Assembly: GCA_015229045.1 (NCBI GenBank) | Contig: JADGCJ010000003.1 | Location: forward strand, 1 to 43,063 | DNA from: Magnetococcales bacterium | GTDB taxonomy: Bacteria; Pseudomonadota; Magnetococcia; Magnetococcales; DC0425bin3 | Reading direction: 5' to 3' | Length of the DNA: 43,063 bases | Shown here: in pieces, positions 16,401 through 23,852 of the stretch | Numbering within the stretch: the first letter of the stretch is position 1 | Layout of the letters: each line of letters opens with the position of its first letter | The notes under the pieces: generated by a model | What the model was told of the DNA's origin: nothing | Databases searched by the model: none | The model's input: only the letters and a program-made list of their open reading frames with translations | Position numbers and translations under genes: made by a program

Positions 16401-17446
16401 GCCGAGCGGGTTGTCGGATCCAGAGTCCCCTGCCCTGTCAACGGGATGGCCTTTCCCTGCACACCCTCTCGTTGCCACGCGCCAATAGTGCCGGTCAGCT
16501 TGAACATGACAGGTTTTGTGGCCCGGTCGGTCAGGGAGAGCGTACTTTCCAGGCGACCATGCACCTGTTCGGTATGCAGGTTGGCCAGATGCAAAGGGCC
16601 TGCGTCCAGGCTGGCCAGCACCTGGGTTTGTTGAAATACCCCCCTTGTCTGTACGGTCAGGCGGGTCGAACCGGCCAACGGGATCCCCCAAGAGAGGCGC
16701 CACGGGGTCAGATCGGGCAGGGAGAGGTCAAAGGTCGACTCCTGAGCTGTCCAGTCGGCACTCAGGAAACCCCGGGCGGCAAGGGTGAAGAGTCCCTCCC
16801 GTCCGGCGGAGAGGCGCCACGTCGGCCCGGATGCCCCTGTCGAGGCAGCAAGGGCGCGCAAGGGGACGGTGAAAGCCCCTTGCAGGGAAAAAGGAGCTGA
16901 ACCCTCCGCGAGAGAGGCAACCGGCGGATTGTGGGGCGGGTTGTGTGGCGCATGATGCGGCAGATTGAGTCCATGAACACGCTCGACTCTCCCCTGACGC
17001 ACCTCCAGGGCGGAAAAAAAGGCGGCGAGGGACAGGATTGACTCCGAAAGCATGGTCTGGGCAGAGGCCGCTGTTTTTGTCGAGGCCGGTGCAGATTGTG
17101 GAGAGCGATACCAGGTCAGGTCACCGACTTGCAGGTCGGTGACACGGACAATGCCCTGCACCAGGGCCGATCCCGACCAGGTCAGATCCATGGCATCGGC
17201 GGCGAGCCAGACCCCCTGGCTATCGGTGAGTTCCAGGCGGGCGACATGGAGCGTCAAGGGCCAGCCGACGCGCATCCCCCGCAACGTGAGGGGAATCTCC
17301 TGGCTGGCCAGAAGGCGGTTGAGACCACGTTCCAGCCGTGCCATGTCTTCCGGCGTCTGCAAGGCGTACAGGAAGGTGCCGACGAGGATGCAGAGCAGCG
17401 CCAGGAGAACCAGACTCAAAGATTGCAGGATGGAGAGGATACGCAT
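13436..17446 (-). CDS. tamB: TamB, inner-membrane component of the translocation and assembly module
   Basis: About 1336 residues from ATG 17446; the frame is open from TTG 17455. There is one N-terminal membrane segment (LVLLALLCILVGTFLYAL) followed by a very long periplasmic beta-rich region of repeating strands. The C-terminal DUF490 domain is seen in VDFLGQRFQVARGTIQFTG, LSFASDPPLAQDDIISNILF and the end EIGINWKHQY. TamB spans the periplasm with TamA in the outer membrane and supports outer-membrane protein assembly or lipid transport. The gene starts five bases after the tamA stop, the classical tamA-tamB order. Confidence 0.9.
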   Translation of the reverse strand: MRILSILQSLSLVLLALLCILVGTFLYALQTPEDMARLERGLNRLLASQEIPLTLRGMRVGWPLTLHVARLELTDSQGVWLAADAMDLTWSGSALVQGIVRVTDLQVGDLTWYRSPQSAPASTKTAASAQTMLSESILSLAAFFSALEVRQGRVERVHGLNLPHHAPHNPPHNPPVASLAEGSAPFSLQGAFTVPLRALAASTGASGPTWRLSAGREGLFTLAARGFLSADWTAQESTFDLSLPDLTPWRLSWGIPLAGSTRLTVQTRGVFQQTQVLASLDAGPLHLANLHTEQVHGRLESTLSLTDRATKPVMFKLTGTIGAWQREGVQGKAIPLTGQGTLDPTTRSATGTMVADLPDLAAWQALGLQAWMGNNLLTVKEIRTPQGQGRLGIDFFLAPGEKKIDLQARLALRNLRDGPPILMALAGTTPVLSARLTGNRQTGMYTLSDARLDGAALRLAGAATLHLPTRHLTADWQGELPDLRSLALPLGHPVAGRLQWVSRVDGSLDNPDVRLTILGDKLLWNRQPVDRLQARVEAWHLLDKPSGDLHLTAGFPGGKSLTEARFHLLDHAVEIPRLKLMTPAGTLEGHLHTSLPDGLTQGSLRGHLTSLASLAPLLDIPMTGKGELLANLYANKGQQQVTLRLDGQKLATPWGSAEKIHLDLQGDDLWKKAQLRGTLTATQGRRGDDSLEHLQATITGELNRLNVNLSAWGEVMQPFTLTSVGLIALPAVSPKGQRGFEVTIDQLTGTFGKDPLRLNTPLHFVQKKTLLDISPFDLSLGGARLAAHLHAEPKSLSGRLVFHLPLALATSRLDKPWAGEAEGSLDISGTADQPALAGVINLLRLHTTQPTWSNLPPLDAKMALALTGQTLRLSADLTHLPQGTLHLAGEMPVHLQLLPWRGGIASQATLTATLRTDFRLEQLTTLLAMPQQELEGRLQSDLRLDGALDHPNLSGTVSLTEGRYLHLEHGTELKNLRLEAQARDRTLTVTRLTADSGSRGQISGTGSVTLTPDSGFPLHADLELSQVTPLNNPVVVALADGHIRLDGPLFAPRIVGSIILGQTDILLAAPETEETESIAIEEQVNGVPLETTKAPSHAEESRPTLDLTIVSPGHLVTRGRGIDVDWSGEIRVTGDTSQPELRGLMQMRHGQVDFLGQRFQVARGTIQFTGTRPPNPITNLEAILQRKDLQATLHVQGPIRTPSLSFASDPPLAQDDIISNILFGRTTAEINPTQAASLALALRSLKEGSGSGFLDRFQQAIGISKLDFTPGDRPETGVVKVGKYLNDQIFLQVERGLAPGTGGVSVEMDMTPNLSLKTDMHEEKSQEIGINWKHQY

Positions 17447-17451
17447 GAGTG

Positions 17452-19365
17452 TCAAAAGGCCTGACCAATGCTGGCTGAAATTTGATAACCGTTGTCGATA
17501 CCAGGTCGCCGGTCCAGGGGGAAGGCTACATCCAGGCGCAAAGGTCCGACAGGTGTCAGGTAGCGGATGCCGCTGCCTGCGCCAAAATAGGGTCGGTCGG
17601 AAAAATCAGGCAGGGGACGTTTGATGGCGGCCCCTTCATCCAGGAAGAGGACCATCTCCAATGACTCGCGAACCTGTAGCCGGGCCTCGATGGAGGACTC
17701 CAGAAGGGAGCAACCCCCCAAAGGTTTATTGTTGCTGTCCAGCGGCCCGGCGAGCTGATAGGCATAGCCGCGGATGGAGCCGGTGCCACCCGTGTAGTAG
17801 CGTTCGTCGGTCGGGACGCCGCTCAGCTCGGATCCGAGCAGGATGCCGGATTTGATCCGCCCTGCCAGGACCAGGTGAGGGGCCTCGCTGACGGTCTCAT
17901 AGCCGGTGGTCTGCACCTGAAATTTGCTGAAGGAGTGGCCGTTTTCCAGGGTATCGAGAAACGGGGAGAGAAAGGCGTTCAGTCGCCAGCCCCGGGTTGG
18001 ATTCAAGAGGTCATCGCTGTGATCCAGGGTGGCCTTGAAGGGCAGAGAGACCAGGCCGAAGGTGCCGGTACCATCGGGCACCGTCGAGTTGCCCTGATAC
18101 AGCTCCACCAGACGATAGGAGAGACCCAGGGAGAGACGCAACTCCTTGGCATATTTGCGTTCCAATCCGCCCTGCATGGTGACCGATTTTTTGCGATAGG
18201 CTTCGACATCCTCGCTCTCGGTGATAAATTCCAACAGGAGTGACTGATCTTTCTGGCCAAAGTGGGGTTTGCCAAAGTTGCTTTTGAAGCGCTTGTGGAC
18301 CCGGCCATAATCGATCTGGGTGGCGAGATCTTCACCCTCGCCCTGGAGATTGCGATGTTGCCAGCCCAGGGTTGCCTTGGGGCCTTGATCGGTGGCCATG
18401 CCCGCGCCAAACGAAAAGGAGCGTTGCAGGCGCTCCTGGACGGTGATGGTGACCGGCAGGGAGCCATCGGCCTCCAGGACGGTTGGGTGTTGTACGTCAA
18501 CCATGGCAAACAGGCCGGTTTTGAGCAGTTCATTGCGGGTACGCTCCTGGATCTCCTGGTCGTAGAGATCCCCCGTCTGCCAGAGGAGCTGCTTTTGCAC
18601 AAACTCTTGCGTGATTGTCTGCAAGCCGGTCCAGGTGGTTTTTCCCAGGTGTGCCTGGTCACCTGGTCGCAGGTGCAGGGTGACGTCCATGCTGTGCGTG
18701 GCGTGGTCGACAATCACCTGGCGCGGCAGCAAAGTGGCAAAGGGATGGCCATGGGTCAGTGCGTGATGCAGCAAGGTTTTCTCGGCCTGCACAACTTTTT
18801 TGCTGTGGGCAGGTTCTCCCTGAACCAGGCCAAGATTCTCGGGTGAGAGAGGCACATAGGGCGAATTCTCACCATTCTGGATCTGGATGGTGCGCCGTCG
18901 CAGGGTGTATTGGGGGCCGGAATCGACCAGAAACATCATGCGGACCGGGGGTGTGCTCCCCTTGGCGTCAGGATCGATCGGGTTGTGCGTCTCTTCCGTT
19001 TGATGATGACGCAGAGCATCGGTGGGCCGGCTCACGGTAGCGGCAAAAAAACCCCGAGAGCGTAACGTCTTGAGCAGACGCTTGTGATCTTCCAGGACGC
19101 GACTGCGCAAAGCGACCAGGGAGGGTGCAGGGTGCTCCCGCTCCCGGTAGGCAAGGGAGGTTTGTTCGAGCATGGGGCGTATGGATGGATCACCCGTTAC
19201 ATCGAAGACAACCTCGTAGGAGACCGGCCTGTCTTCCTGGTTCGGAAGAGGGTCGGCGTCCACGGATCCAGCGACCATCCAGCTGCAACACACCAAGCAA
19301 AACAACCACGCCGTACTCTTGTTTCCGGCGAGGCTCAGGATGGAGCGCCAATCCATAGGGTTCAA
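17452..19365 (-). CDS. tamA: TamA, Omp85-family outer-membrane protein
   Basis: 637 residues with an N-terminal signal sequence (AWLFCLVCCSWMVAGSVDA). Periplasmic POTRA-type repeats (residues about 45-320) include VLEDHKRLLKTLRSRGFFAA and the last one EIQERTRNELLKTGLFAMVD. A C-terminal 16-strand Omp85 barrel follows. TGGTGSIRGYAYQ is the conserved xRGY motif of the barrel-internal loop L6; LRLDVAFPLDRRPG and the end SASIGQAF are typical of the last strands. It is about 50 residues longer than E. coli TamA. It forms an operon with tamB directly downstream. Confidence 0.9.
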   Translation of the reverse strand: MNPMDWRSILSLAGNKSTAWLFCLVCCSWMVAGSVDADPLPNQEDRPVSYEVVFDVTGDPSIRPMLEQTSLAYREREHPAPSLVALRSRVLEDHKRLLKTLRSRGFFAATVSRPTDALRHHQTEETHNPIDPDAKGSTPPVRMMFLVDSGPQYTLRRRTIQIQNGENSPYVPLSPENLGLVQGEPAHSKKVVQAEKTLLHHALTHGHPFATLLPRQVIVDHATHSMDVTLHLRPGDQAHLGKTTWTGLQTITQEFVQKQLLWQTGDLYDQEIQERTRNELLKTGLFAMVDVQHPTVLEADGSLPVTITVQERLQRSFSFGAGMATDQGPKATLGWQHRNLQGEGEDLATQIDYGRVHKRFKSNFGKPHFGQKDQSLLLEFITESEDVEAYRKKSVTMQGGLERKYAKELRLSLGLSYRLVELYQGNSTVPDGTGTFGLVSLPFKATLDHSDDLLNPTRGWRLNAFLSPFLDTLENGHSFSKFQVQTTGYETVSEAPHLVLAGRIKSGILLGSELSGVPTDERYYTGGTGSIRGYAYQLAGPLDSNNKPLGGCSLLESSIEARLQVRESLEMVLFLDEGAAIKRPLPDFSDRPYFGAGSGIRYLTPVGPLRLDVAFPLDRRPGIDNGYQISASIGQAF

Positions 19366-19407
19366 TCCGACTGCAAATGGGTATCAGACCTCGCCGGAAT
19401 GCAGAGT

Positions 19408-20619
19408 TTACAGTGCGTCCGCATCAGATCCGAGATCGGCGGTAAAATGGAACGTGGATCCCTGTCCCTCCACGCTCTCCACCCAGATCCGTCCCCCCAT
19501 ACGAGGTACGAATCGCTTGCAGATGGTCAGGCCCAGACCGATACCATCATGTTTGCGCGTATGATAATCCTCCAGCTGGGTAAAGTTCTGGAACAGGATA
19601 TCCTGTTTCTCGATCGGGATGCCCGGGCCGGTATCCTGGACCCAGAAATGAAACAGGGATTGACTGCTGGCGCTGTCCTTGAGTTCCACTCCCAGGTACA
19701 CAGAGCCGGAATCGGTAAATTTGACCGCATTTTTCGTCAAATGCAGCAGGATTTGGCGCAATCGTTTGGGGTCACCATACACCTGTCTCGGGCATGTGGA
19801 GGGGTAGTCATGGATCAGCTTCAGTGTTTTGTCTTGCGCCAGGGGTTTGACCGTATCGACAATGTTGTCCATCAGGATCGAGAGGTCAAAAGGCACATGC
19901 TGAAAGCGGTACTCCCCTGATTCAACGTCGACCAGCTCGAGGATTTCATTGATCAATTCCAGAAGAGACTGCCCGGATTGGGTGATCATGCCAAGCCATT
20001 TTTTTTCTTCATCCCTGTCGATGACAGAGCCCAGCAGATCGGCAAAGCCGATGATGGTGTTCAGGGGGGTGCGCATTTCGTGGCTGATGATGGCCAGGAA
20101 TTCGTCCTTGGCGCGAATGCCGGCTTCGGCGGACTCTTTGGCCAGGTTGAGTTCATGGGTGCGTGCGGTCACCAAAAAGCCGAGGTTTTCCAGATGTTGC
20201 TTGAGCAGGGCCTCGTTATTGGCCCCCTCGATGAGAATACGCAACCTCTGTTTCAGGACGGTCCAATGGATGGGTTTTTGGATAAAATCCTGGGCGCCGG
20301 CGTCGAAGGCCTTTTCAATGGATGTTTTGTCGTCCAGGATGGTGACCATGACCACGGGGGTCTCTTTGCCTTTGGGGGTATCCTTGATGCGTTTACAAGC
20401 CTCGAAGCCATTCATGAGGGGCATTTCGGCGTCCAGCAGGACGAGGTCGACAGAGTGTTTTTGAAATTTTTCCACGGCATCCTGGCCGTTTTCTGCCTTG
20501 ATGGTTTGGTAACCGCACTCGTCCAGGAACCAGGCGATCATCTCCCGCAGCATGGTGTCGTCGTCGCCGATCAGGATGAGCGGGGTTTTTGCACTGGATA
20601 TTGGATCGGTGCTGGCCAT
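19408..20619 (-). CDS. Receiver domain-histidine kinase hybrid protein
   Basis: 403 residues, cytoplasmic, with no membrane segment. The receiver domain comes first (residues about 12-130): acidic pocket GDDD at 18-21, phospho-acceptor Asp63 in LVLLDAEMP, Lys115 in FIQKP. A short coiled coil leads to a HisKA domain with His180 in FLAIISHEMRTPLN. The HATPase_c domain has the N box (HLTKNAVKFT), G1 DTGPGIP, an F-box region (LFQNFTQLED) and G2 GIGLGLTICKR. The REC-first order suggests that an upstream kinase phosphorylates it. It is divergent from glycerate kinase with only 32 bp between starts, so the promoters must overlap. Confidence 0.88.
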   Translation of the reverse strand: MASTDPISSAKTPLILIGDDDTMLREMIAWFLDECGYQTIKAENGQDAVEKFQKHSVDLVLLDAEMPLMNGFEACKRIKDTPKGKETPVVMVTILDDKTSIEKAFDAGAQDFIQKPIHWTVLKQRLRILIEGANNEALLKQHLENLGFLVTARTHELNLAKESAEAGIRAKDEFLAIISHEMRTPLNTIIGFADLLGSVIDRDEEKKWLGMITQSGQSLLELINEILELVDVESGEYRFQHVPFDLSILMDNIVDTVKPLAQDKTLKLIHDYPSTCPRQVYGDPKRLRQILLHLTKNAVKFTDSGSVYLGVELKDSASSQSLFHFWVQDTGPGIPIEKQDILFQNFTQLEDYHTRKHDGIGLGLTICKRFVPRMGGRIWVESVEGQGSTFHFTADLGSDADAL

Positions 20620-20651
20620 GTTGGCGAGTCTCCCATATTCGGGGGTGCGTC

Positions 20652-21992
20652 ATGAAATTGATTGACCTGCGACTGGCGCAGGCCCATGGGGTCGCTGATG
20701 GCGCACACATGGCAGACCCCTCGTCTCCGGCCAAGCTGACATTGGATATTTTTCACGCCGCGTTGACAAGGGTTCATGGTCGAAAAGTGGTACGCTCTTC
20801 CCTGGTATCGCTCTCTTGTGCGTGGAGATCGGTCAGTCTGGTGGCCTTGGGCAAAGCCGCTCTGGCCATGACACAGGGTGCCCTCGATGTTTTGGGCGAC
20901 CGGGTCCGGGCCGGTTTGATCGTGACCAAAACCGGCCACGGCGGATCCCTCGGCGGGGGGGTGCCCATGCGCATTCTCGAGGCGGCGCATCCTCTCCCTG
21001 ACGCATCCTCTTTGTACGCCGGTCAGGCCCTGTTGGATTTTCTTCGTGCCCGCTGTGCCAATGCCCCCGGGGAAAGATTTCTTTTTTTGCTTTCCGGCGG
21101 ATCCTCCTCTCTGGTGGAATCCCTGCCCGGGCACTGCACCCTCGAAGATTTGCGTCGTGTCAACGCCTGGTTGCTGGGTAGTGGCCTGGATATTCACCAG
21201 ATGAACCGGATACGCAAGCGTTTCTCTGTGATCAAAGGTGGACGTCTGGCTCGTCATCTGGAGGGGGAGCAGGCGACGGCGTTGCTGCTCTCCGATGTCC
21301 CTGGAGATGATCCGGGCAGCATTGGTTCGGGTTTGTTGGTGCCGGACAAGGATGATTCCCTGCTGCCAGAAAAGCTTCCGGGGTGGCTCGAGGAGTTGCT
21401 CATGCAAACTCCACCCCTGCTCAGGCCTGACGATCCGCTATTTTCGCAAGTCGCCGTGCGCGTGGTGGGACGACTGGCAGACGCTCTCGCTGCCGCTGCG
21501 GCTCGGGCACGTTCCCGGGGATATCCCGTGCGCCTGGTTTCTGCTATGCTCACAGGCGACGCCGCCGAGCAGGGGCGATCCCTGGCGATGACGTTGCTCC
21601 AGGGAGAGCCGGGTATTTATCTCTGGGGCGGGGAAACCACGGTCGTTCTGCCGCCACATCCAGGAAAAGGTGGTCGTAATCAACAGTGTGCCCTGTCGGC
21701 GGCCCGGGTGATCCAGGGCAGGAATGACTGTATCCTTCTGGCAGCGGGCACCGATGGATCGGACGGGGATGGCCCATGGGCAGGTGCCCTGGTGGATGGA
21801 GGTACCCTGGCCAGAGGCCGTGATGCAGGCCTGGATCCCGAGGCATCCCTCGCACAGGCCGATGCCCAGACATTTCTGGCCGCCAGCGGTGGTTTGTTGT
21901 CCACCGGACCCACGGGCACCAACGTCATGGATCTGGTCATCGGCTTGAAGATGGGTGCCCTATCAAGATGGATGAGAGGCGATAACGCATGA
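20652..21992 (+). CDS. Glycerate 2-kinase (GckA/TtuD, MOFRL family)
   Basis: 446 residues from ATG 20652. It phosphorylates D-glycerate to 2-phosphoglycerate; older annotations call the family hydroxypyruvate reductase. Motifs: VSLVALGKAALAM, GLIVTKTGHGG, FLLSGGSSSLVESLPG, LLLSDVPGDDPGSIGSG, the MOFRL part IYLWGGETTVVLP, KGGRNQQCALSAA, LLAAGTDGSDGDGPWAGA, and GPTGTNVMDLVIGL near the C terminus. The last residues (about SRWMRGDNA) and the stop TGA are encoded by a MITE fragment, so the native C terminus has been replaced. ATGA overlap with the next gene. An alternative start is ATG 20709. Confidence 0.87.
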   Translation: MKLIDLRLAQAHGVADGAHMADPSSPAKLTLDIFHAALTRVHGRKVVRSSLVSLSCAWRSVSLVALGKAALAMTQGALDVLGDRVRAGLIVTKTGHGGSLGGGVPMRILEAAHPLPDASSLYAGQALLDFLRARCANAPGERFLFLLSGGSSSLVESLPGHCTLEDLRRVNAWLLGSGLDIHQMNRIRKRFSVIKGGRLARHLEGEQATALLLSDVPGDDPGSIGSGLLVPDKDDSLLPEKLPGWLEELLMQTPPLLRPDDPLFSQVAVRVVGRLADALAAAAARARSRGYPVRLVSAMLTGDAAEQGRSLAMTLLQGEPGIYLWGGETTVVLPPHPGKGGRNQQCALSAARVIQGRNDCILLAAGTDGSDGDGPWAGALVDGGTLARGRDAGLDPEASLAQADAQTFLAASGGLLSTGPTGTNVMDLVIGLKMGALSRWMRGDNA

Positions 21993-22012
21993 GCGATGAG
22001 ACAACATGTGTG
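21970..22012 (+). repeat. MITE fragment recruited as coding sequence
   Basis: TCAAGATGGATG-GAGGCGA-AACG-ATGAGCGA-GAGACA matches the inner part of MITE copy 2 with a few substitutions. It encodes the last nine codons and stop of the glycerate kinase gene in one frame. In another frame it supplies GAGG, ATG 21989 and the first codons of the following lipoprotein gene. The terminal inverted repeat is absent. Confidence 0.7.
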
Positions 22013-22612
22013 CAGAGGTGCGACAATGGCCGTGTGGCATGGTGGAGGCTGGGATGCGCTCTCCTGGCTGTTGGTTTGGTCGGATGTTCTGTCGATCCCG
22101 AATCTGCCGATACCTACGTAGTCCTTGAAGCCCAGAAACAGGAGCGTTTGCCGCTCGCCCCGCATGTCCTTGCCCTGCGGGCGCGCCCTTCCGTGGCTGT
22201 CGTCAAGGAGAACACGGGGTTACCCATGGCTTTTTCTCTTCTCGACAAGCGCACCCTGGTGGTCAAGCGATTGGAGGTTCGGGTCGGTGACCGTCATGAA
22301 GGCCCCTGGGGTGGTTGGCTTGAAATTGTTGCCTTCATGTCCGACCTTTTGCTTCAGGATGGCATGGCGGTGCATGGTCCGGAGGGGCATGTCAACCCCG
22401 CTGTTTGGGTATCGGTGACCGATCCCAAGGAGCAGGTTTTGCACGAGGGATGGTTTTTTTCCCGGGATCCTGCCCAGACTGCCTGGGATCACCCCCGTTT
22501 TGATTTGACCTTTTTGGGGCCGGTTGTCGATGAGGACAACCCGGAAATGGAACGTGGCAAAACCAAACCCCCCGCTCCAGGCGGCAAGAAACGTCCCGCA
22601 CCTGGAACCTGA
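21989..22612 (+). CDS. DUF2155-like lipoprotein
   Basis: 207 residues. The signal segment WWRLGCALLAVGLVGC ends in a lipobox (LVGC), so it is a lipoprotein. The mature part has LLDKRTLVVKRLEVRVGD, GGWLEIVAF and VLHEGWFFSRDPAQTAWDHP then RFDLTFL. This is the DUF2155 pattern known in Alphaproteobacteria (a GW-F-S-P-x-A-DHP block); the function of DUF2155 is unknown. The tail is Pro/Lys-rich. The start codon ATG overlaps the stop of the glycerate kinase gene (ATGA) and lies in MITE-derived sequence, so the first few residues (SDETT) are probably element-encoded. It overlaps tadA by about 80 bp. Confidence 0.7.
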   Translation: MSDETTCVQRCDNGRVAWWRLGCALLAVGLVGCSVDPESADTYVVLEAQKQERLPLAPHVLALRARPSVAVVKENTGLPMAFSLLDKRTLVVKRLEVRVGDRHEGPWGGWLEIVAFMSDLLLQDGMAVHGPEGHVNPAVWVSVTDPKEQVLHEGWFFSRDPAQTAWDHPRFDLTFLGPVVDEDNPEMERGKTKPPAPGGKKRPAPGT

Positions 22613-23030
22613 TGTCGGCGCCTTGCTCCTGAGTCTGGTCGAGGCTGCTCAGGCGGGTGCTTTGTCCGAAGTGCCGGTTGGTGCAGTTGTACGTGATCGG
22701 CATGGCCGTTTTCTCGCTCAGGCCGGGAACAGGCCGGTAACTGATGGAGATCCGGCAGGACACGCGGAGATGCGTGCCATTCGGCAGGCGGCTGCTCGGG
22801 TTGGCAACTACCGACTTGTCGATGCCCATCTGACCACGACCCTGGAACCCTGCCCCATGTGTCTGGAGACCAGCCGTCTGACCCGTTTTGCCAACATCGC
22901 CTTCGGAATCACCAGAACCAGGGACGGATGGCCCTCACCACCTCACCTTGGCAAGGTTGCCAACACGGCATGTGCCGGAGAAATTGTCCGCATGCTCAAA
23001 TTTTTCTTTGAACCTAAACGCTTCATCTGA
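22530..23030 (+). CDS. tadA: tRNA-specific adenosine deaminase (TadA)
   Basis: About 166 residues. It deaminates the wobble adenosine of tRNA-Arg(ACG) to inosine. The zinc site is intact: HAE in GHAEMRAIRQAA (His ligand and catalytic Glu) and PCPMC (two Cys ligands) in TTTLEPCPMCLET. VPVGAVVRD is the first core strand. The segment after PCPMC reads LETSRLTRF instead of the usual A-G-A helix start, a small deviation. The start is uncertain: ATG 22530 or TTG 22524 lies inside the upstream lipoprotein gene, and the first 25 residues have no family similarity. A tRNA-Ser gene follows after 31 bp. Confidence 0.82.
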   Translation: MRTTRKWNVAKPNPPLQAARNVPHLEPDVGALLLSLVEAAQAGALSEVPVGAVVRDRHGRFLAQAGNRPVTDGDPAGHAEMRAIRQAAARVGNYRLVDAHLTTTLEPCPMCLETSRLTRFANIAFGITRTRDGWPSPPHLGKVANTACAGEIVRMLKFFFEPKRFI

Positions 23031-23061
23031 TCTAATCCAGCCCGTGGGAAGTTCACGATGC

Positions 23062-23152
23062 GGAGAGATGGCCGAGCGGTCGAAGGTGCACGCCTGGAAA
23101 GCGTGTGTACTCCAAAAGGGTACCGAGGGTTCGAACCCCTCTCTCTCCGCCA
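23062..23152 (+). tRNA. tRNA-Ser (anticodon GGA)
   Basis: The acceptor stem GGAGAGA (23062-23068) pairs with TCTCTCC (23142-23148). Discriminator G is at 23149 and encoded CCA at 23150-23152. The anticodon stem CACGC/GCGTG encloses loop CTGGAAA with anticodon GGA at 23096-23098. There is a long variable arm typical of class II tRNAs and a T arm with GGTTCGAACCC. The length of 91 bases fits tRNA-Ser. Confidence 0.96.
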
Positions 23153-23286
23153 TCCCCTCCCCAGGGGGCTTTCTCGGTTGCCAAAAAATCTTGTAGACCC
23201 TCTCCCGATCCGAAAAAATTATCCAACTATTCCAAAGGTTACGGAACAGTTCGAGTCCCGCCACCCCGGTTCGACTCTACCTTCCA

Positions 23287-23311
23287 CCGTCCCAGAGACG
23301 GCTCTTTTTTT
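23287..23311 (+). terminator. Rho-independent terminator
   Basis: Stem CCGTC (23287-23291) and GACGG (23297-23301) with loop CCAGA, followed by CTCTTTTTTTCTC. It is well placed to end the glycerate kinase-DUF2155-tadA-tRNA-Ser transcription unit. Confidence 0.7.
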
Positions 23312-23337
23312 CTCTCCTTGCCCGGTTTCTCTGTTTC

Positions 23338-23366
23338 AACTCAACCTTCCGCCAAAAGGTTGAGTT
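23338..23366. repeat. Perfect 11-bp hairpin
   Basis: AACTCAACCTT (23338-23348) and AAGGTTGAGTT (23356-23366) form a perfect stem around a 7-base loop. A further CTCAACCT follows at about 23370. There is no T-run, so it is not a standard terminator. It may be the edge of a lost element at the start of the debris field. Confidence 0.5.
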
Positions 23367-23580
23367 GACTCAACCTCTGATTTCATTGACTTTTTCTCTC
23401 AACCAAGTTTGGGGAAATCTTGCCCGGCGAGTGTCTGGAATGGAAATTTCTCCGACTTACGTGGACGTGGCCATCAAACGGTTCATCCAGACCACCAGCA
23501 AAATCGTCTACCTGGACGGATCTGGCGGAAAAACCTTTGATGACGTGGTGGATTACTCCATCCCGATGGCCTTTTTGTAG
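23365..23580 (+). pseudogene. Fragment of a DNA methyltransferase (C terminus), probably phage-derived
   Basis: GMEISPTYVDVAIKRFIQ followed by GKTFDDV matches the C-terminal end of N4/N6 site-specific DNA methylases of phage and ParB-methylase type (typically G-x-E-x-x-P-x-YVDVAxxRW). Only about 50 residues remain; the catalytic motif and SAM pocket are absent. The sequence before about 23400 is unrelated. It overlaps the 3' end of gapR by 28 bp on the other strand. Confidence 0.55.
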
Positions 23581-23825
23581 ATGTCCAGGATGACATCCCG
23601 TTCATCGGCCTCTTCACGGTCGAGTTTTCTCAGCTTGAGCAATTCACGCATGGCAGGGACATCAAAGCCGTTGCCCTTGGCCTCTTGGAACACATCGCGG
23701 ATGCTGTCGGTAACGGCCACCTTTTCTTCCTCCAAGCGTTCGAGGCGCTCGATGTAGCTCATCAAGATTTCCCCAGAAACACCCTGGGCATCCATGGGAA
23801 CAGCGTCTTTTTTCTTGCGCGGCAT
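23553..23825 (-). CDS. gapR: GapR-family (DUF2312) nucleoid-associated protein
   Basis: 90 residues, all helical. The core matches DUF2312: YIERLERLEEEKVAVTDSI then DVFQEAKGNGFDVPAMRELL and LRKLDREEADERDVILDIY. In Caulobacter, GapR binds overtwisted DNA ahead of replication forks and RNA polymerase. Many alphaproteobacterial phages and plasmids also carry copies, and here the gene sits next to phage fragments. The Lys/Arg-rich N terminus is PRKKKD. It lies downstream of the SEC-C/DUF2786 gene, with 27 bp between them, so they are probably co-transcribed. Confidence 0.85.
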   Translation of the reverse strand: MPRKKKDAVPMDAQGVSGEILMSYIERLERLEEEKVAVTDSIRDVFQEAKGNGFDVPAMRELLKLRKLDREEADERDVILDIYKKAIGME

Positions 23826-23852
23826 ATGCAGGCTCCTTTGTTTGTAACAAAA

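Noticed and set aside
15530..16900. A 456-codon open frame on the plus strand
   Set aside because: It lies entirely antisense to tamB and shows no recognisable domain.
23240..23285. Two T-arm-like words (GTTCGAGTCCC and GGTTCGACTC) after tRNA-Ser
   Set aside because: They suggest a remnant attachment site or tRNA 3' end, but no matching 5' half, anticodon stem or repeat of the tRNA-Ser 3' end is found, so neither a tRNA nor an att site is supported.
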